DNA from: Bacteroidales bacterium
GTDB taxonomy: Bacteria > Bacteroidota > Bacteroidia > Bacteroidales > Muribaculaceae
Direction of reading: 5' to 3'
Assembly (NCBI GenBank): GCA_019416425.1
Contig: DXXK01000088.1
Location: forward strand, 8,354-72,353
Length of the DNA: 64,000 nt
The translations under genes and the position numbers were made by a program. This document shows positions 61,805 to 64,000 of the stretch, one piece after another. The notes below the pieces were generated by a model. It worked only from the letters and a program-made list of their open reading frames with translations. It searched no databases and had not been told where the DNA came from. Numbering within the stretch: position 1 is the stretch's first letter; each line of letters starts with the position of its first letter.

Positions 61805-62319
61805 ACCTAATAAAGAAAAGCCGTCACTTAGCATATCTGCTGAGACATGACAAGGACTATGCCTTTGATGAACATGGATGGCGGGATGTTGAGGATTTGA
61901 TTCGGAATCATGGATTCACCATGCCGTTGCTTGAAAACATCGTCGCCACCAATAATAAGCAGAGGTATGAGTTTAATGATGACAAGACACGGATTCGTGC
62001 CCGACAAGGACATTCCGTCCAGGTGGATGTTGAACTGAAAGAGACAACTCCCCCTGATACGCTTTATCACGGCACATCGAAAGATGTCGTGTCGGCAATT
62101 CTGAGAGAGGGACTAAAACCAGGCACGAGACTGCATGTTCATCTTTCGCCCGACATCGAAACTTCTGTAACGGTCGGTCGTCGTCATGGCTGCCCGGTGG
62201 TACTGAAAGTCAACGCCCAGGCAATGAAAGCAGATGGATCCGTATTTTATCTTTCCAACAATGGAGTCTGGCTTACGGATTTTGTCGCTCCCGAGTACAT
62301 CTCGCTGATAGATGCATAG
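61801..62319 (+). CDS. kptA: RNA 2'-phosphotransferase, Tpt1/KptA family
   Basis: 172 residues. Transfers a 2'-phosphate from RNA to NAD, releasing nicotinamide and ADP-ribose 1'',2''-cyclic phosphate. Family motifs: KSRHLAYLLRHDKDYAFDEHGW (Arg15-His16), IRARQGHSV, LYHGTSKDV and VGRRHGCPVVL (Arg127/128), making up the Arg-His-Arg-Arg catalytic set. Length is normal (about 180). Start overlaps the previous stop by 4 bases. Bacteria lack the tRNA splicing path that needs this enzyme in fungi, so its role here is open; a link to RNA repair or to NAD signalling is possible. Confidence 0.92.
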   Translation: MNLIKKSRHLAYLLRHDKDYAFDEHGWRDVEDLIRNHGFTMPLLENIVATNNKQRYEFNDDKTRIRARQGHSVQVDVELKETTPPDTLYHGTSKDVVSAILREGLKPGTRLHVHLSPDIETSVTVGRRHGCPVVLKVNAQAMKADGSVFYLSNNGVWLTDFVAPEYISLIDA

Positions 62320-62342
62320 GGTTGGAAATCTCCATCATTAGT

Positions 62343-63257
62343 ATGATTAGTATGGAAAGGCATCGTATCTCATTCAGAAACGTTTGTATCTGGTTGGTGG
62401 ACCAGATGACACATCCCTCGACATTGTTTCATCGCAAGTCATGGGGTGTCTTCTCGGTGTATGCACATGTACGCCGAAGCGACAGTAGGCCAAAAGCCAT
62501 AGCGGATACCAAGGAGCGGGCTTTGGCTACAGCCGATTTCATGACTGAGAAGTACGGAGGTAAATACTCTGTCTATAAGTGTGTGTATTGCAATGGATGG
62601 CATATTGCTAAAGAATCACAGTCTTCATCTCAGTCACAAGTGGACGAGAAAGCAAAAGTCTTGGCGGAATCAGCAAAAAGCTCGGTAGTAAATTCAGGAC
62701 TGAATCTGGAGAAACTTATGACATTGGAAATTCCGGATCTGGCACCGGTGTATGGTGGCGTCAGAGGTAGAACGCTGTCGTCACCGCGTCAAAAATTCGC
62801 TTGGCCGACAGTGGAAGAATGCGGAATACGTACTATCATAGATTTGCGAGCTGATGGAATCAATACCCATCTGAGCGCTCTGTGCGAGAAATTCGGAATG
62901 GAATATTTTTATTATCCCGTTGATAAAAAGACATCCTTCATCGAGCATACCGTAAAAAAGTTTCCGCAGTTATGCGAGAAAATTGATGCCGGCAATTTCT
63001 ATATAGCCTGTGCGATGGGATTACATCGTACTGATATAGCATTGAGCTGCTACTGGATATTCCATGGTGCCGACAAAGGTCTGCCAGCCCCGGAGATACG
63101 GGGTTATAGGATGGCGGATGGTCACGATGTGGATAAGATAATGCGTGTTGTGAACGCATTCTATCTATATGTGACTGAGATGAACGGCGAACCTCCATTC
63201 CCGCCTGAGACCTTACACCACCGAAAGAAAATTATAACAGAAAGGGCAAAATGTTGA
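62343..63257 (+). CDS. CX5R dual-specificity phosphatase-like protein
   Basis: 304 residues from ATG at 62343 (TTG at 62322 and ATG at 62352 are alternatives). The C-terminal half is a cysteine-phosphatase fold: APVYGGVRGRTLSSP, GIRTIIDLRADGI and the loop CAMGLHRTD, a C-x5-R signature. The N-terminal 90 residues contain KYSVYKCVYCNGWHIAKE, a small Cys-x2-Cys...His module, and a linker rich in Ser/Gln. Phosphoprotein or nucleotide substrates are possible; directly downstream of kptA it might act on ADP-ribose phosphate products (inference). 23-32 bases from the KptA stop. Confidence 0.85.
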   Translation: MISMERHRISFRNVCIWLVDQMTHPSTLFHRKSWGVFSVYAHVRRSDSRPKAIADTKERALATADFMTEKYGGKYSVYKCVYCNGWHIAKESQSSSQSQVDEKAKVLAESAKSSVVNSGLNLEKLMTLEIPDLAPVYGGVRGRTLSSPRQKFAWPTVEECGIRTIIDLRADGINTHLSALCEKFGMEYFYYPVDKKTSFIEHTVKKFPQLCEKIDAGNFYIACAMGLHRTDIALSCYWIFHGADKGLPAPEIRGYRMADGHDVDKIMRVVNAFYLYVTEMNGEPPFPPETLHHRKKIITERAKC

Positions 63258-63273
63258 TTCAAAATGTTATGAC

Positions 63274-63295
63274 GTAAGTAAGTGATCAACTTAAA
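63274..63295. repeat. Solo copy of the SusC-leader repeat arm
   Basis: GTAAGTAAGTGATCAACTTAAA matches the outer arm of the element at 23185-23374. No inverted partner was found nearby. Confidence 0.55.
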
Positions 63296-63345
63296 GCGAT
63301 AGAATATGTTAAAAAAATCTCTATACTCCTAAAATGACTTTAAAG

Positions 63346-63867
63346 ATGAAAGCGAGATTGCTTGTACTTGGGATGTTTGTAACGGCATGTGTCAGTCACG
63401 GCACGGCTGCAACCTTGTTCCCGGACTCTGAGACAGCCTCGAATGAGGTTGAACTTGGTGTGGAGGGTGTGTCGCGGCTTTGTCCTACGGGAATGTGGGA
63501 CCACTGGACGTTCCGAGATATTGTCTACGATAGGGAGAGCAATACCGTAATTTTCCTCATCCAGCTTAAAAGCTGGAATGAGGAACGTAATAGAGCTGCA
63601 GTGACACCGGAGGAAGCCAGGGACCAGACAGAGTGGATTGTCAAGAACATCATGGAGGGATATAATGAGTTGGTCAAATCTCCTCGGGTGACGTGCGATG
63701 GAGACTTCATGCTCTATCTTTCGCTCGGCACCCTCTTGAAACAGATGGAGAAGGATGGTACAACTTTACGAATAGCCTTGCTGAAACCGGATTATGAGAA
63801 TCTTGCAATCAAGGACATTCCTCTGATTTTAAATTCCAATGAATATAAACCACTGATTGAGAAATAA
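63346..63867 (+). CDS. Secreted protein of unknown function
   Basis: 173 residues from ATG at 63346; signal peptide (LLVLGMFVTACVSHGTAA), with TAC-V as a possible lipobox. The mature part has TGMWDHWTFRDIVYDRESNT, then a helical WIVKNIMEGYNELVK and VTCDGDFMLYLSLGTLLKQM. No family recognised. It follows the phosphatase gene and the solo repeat arm by about 90 bases. Confidence 0.7.
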   Translation: MKARLLVLGMFVTACVSHGTAATLFPDSETASNEVELGVEGVSRLCPTGMWDHWTFRDIVYDRESNTVIFLIQLKSWNEERNRAAVTPEEARDQTEWIVKNIMEGYNELVKSPRVTCDGDFMLYLSLGTLLKQMEKDGTTLRIALLKPDYENLAIKDIPLILNSNEYKPLIEK

Positions 63868-63930
63868 GAAATTATCTATATTTATATAAAGAAAAGGATA
63901 TGGCGAATGTTAAGTGGCTTTTAATAGTTC

Positions 63931-64000
63931 GTTGTCTAAACTAATTTACGTTTGTTAATGAATCTGAAGATGTTTAAACTTTATGGCAATCTTTATTAAT
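63931..64000. repeat. Copy C: end of the interspersed inverted-repeat element, cut by the window
   Basis: GTTGTCTAAAC at 63931-63941 equals the arm of copy B; the following sequence through GTTTAAACTTTATGGCAATC (63972-63991) is the reverse complement of copy A. It continues beyond base 64000. Confidence 0.6.

Overview
The window looks like the chromosome of a gut Bacteroidales bacterium, probably Muribaculaceae or Prevotella-like. This rests on a SusC/SusD polysaccharide utilization locus (PUL), many lipoprotein signals, promoters of the Bacteroidetes type (TTG, about 20 bases, TAnnTTTG), weak or absent Shine-Dalgarno sites, and common Bacteroidales accessory families (AAA-ATPase/PD-(D/E)XK, DUF1016, AlbA_2 ATP-binding proteins, Fib_succ-type domains). 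The genus is inference.

Layout. 1-8.6 kb: end of a Kup potassium transporter, a membrane acyltransferase, an orphan AraC regulator beside a wrecked alpha/beta hydrolase gene, a flavodoxin-like lipoprotein, a frameshifted AlbA_2 protein, a beta-carbonic anhydrase and a TlpA-like thiol protein. 9.2-30.9 kb: a complete beta-mannan (galactoglucomannan-type) PUL. Reading the minus strand from 23.1 kb down, it is SusC, SusD, two surface glycan-binding proteins, a surface GH26 mannanase, a second exported GH26, a GH130 phosphorylase, a GPH sugar symporter and a mannobiose/cellobiose 2-epimerase. Upstream lie an esterase-GH5 fusion, an AraC regulator and, past an inserted DUF1016 pair, a GH36 alpha-galactosidase. 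The enzymes form a logical route: deacetylate and cut mannan at the surface, import, remove galactose, release mannobiose, epimerize it to mannosylglucose, phosphorolyse it. 31-41 kb: an AAA/nuclease-like protein, a divergent pair of polysaccharide-lyase-like proteins, DUF488, a DUF3298 protein, and a DUF4143 ATPase behind a 6-unit tandem repeat.

41.3-63.9 kb is the most unusual part: a dense set of genes for NAD/ADP-ribose chemistry and membrane signalling. On the minus strand are an exported TPR-CHAT protease, a membrane protein with two Rossmann (TrkA_N-like) domains and a RyR-like domain, a pseudokinase-TIR protein lacking the kinase N-lobe, a macro-TIR fusion, a PrsW protease, a TIR-membrane-FGE protein, a small secreted protein, an M48 peptidase with zinc ribbon and three small partners. 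A REP-type transposase sits in the middle. On the plus strand are a MORN-GH25 lysozyme, a NADAR protein, a PARG-like macro protein, and then, between copies of one inverted-repeat family, a Fib_succ-domain protein, a KptA/Tpt1 RNA 2'-phosphotransferase, a CX5R phosphatase and a secreted protein. Three TIR domains and four other proteins that bind or process NAD or ADP-ribose within about 20 kb suggest an NAD-based conflict or stress-signalling system with periplasmic sensing. That joint function is inferred from domain content and gene order only.

No rRNA, tRNA or CRISPR was recognised.
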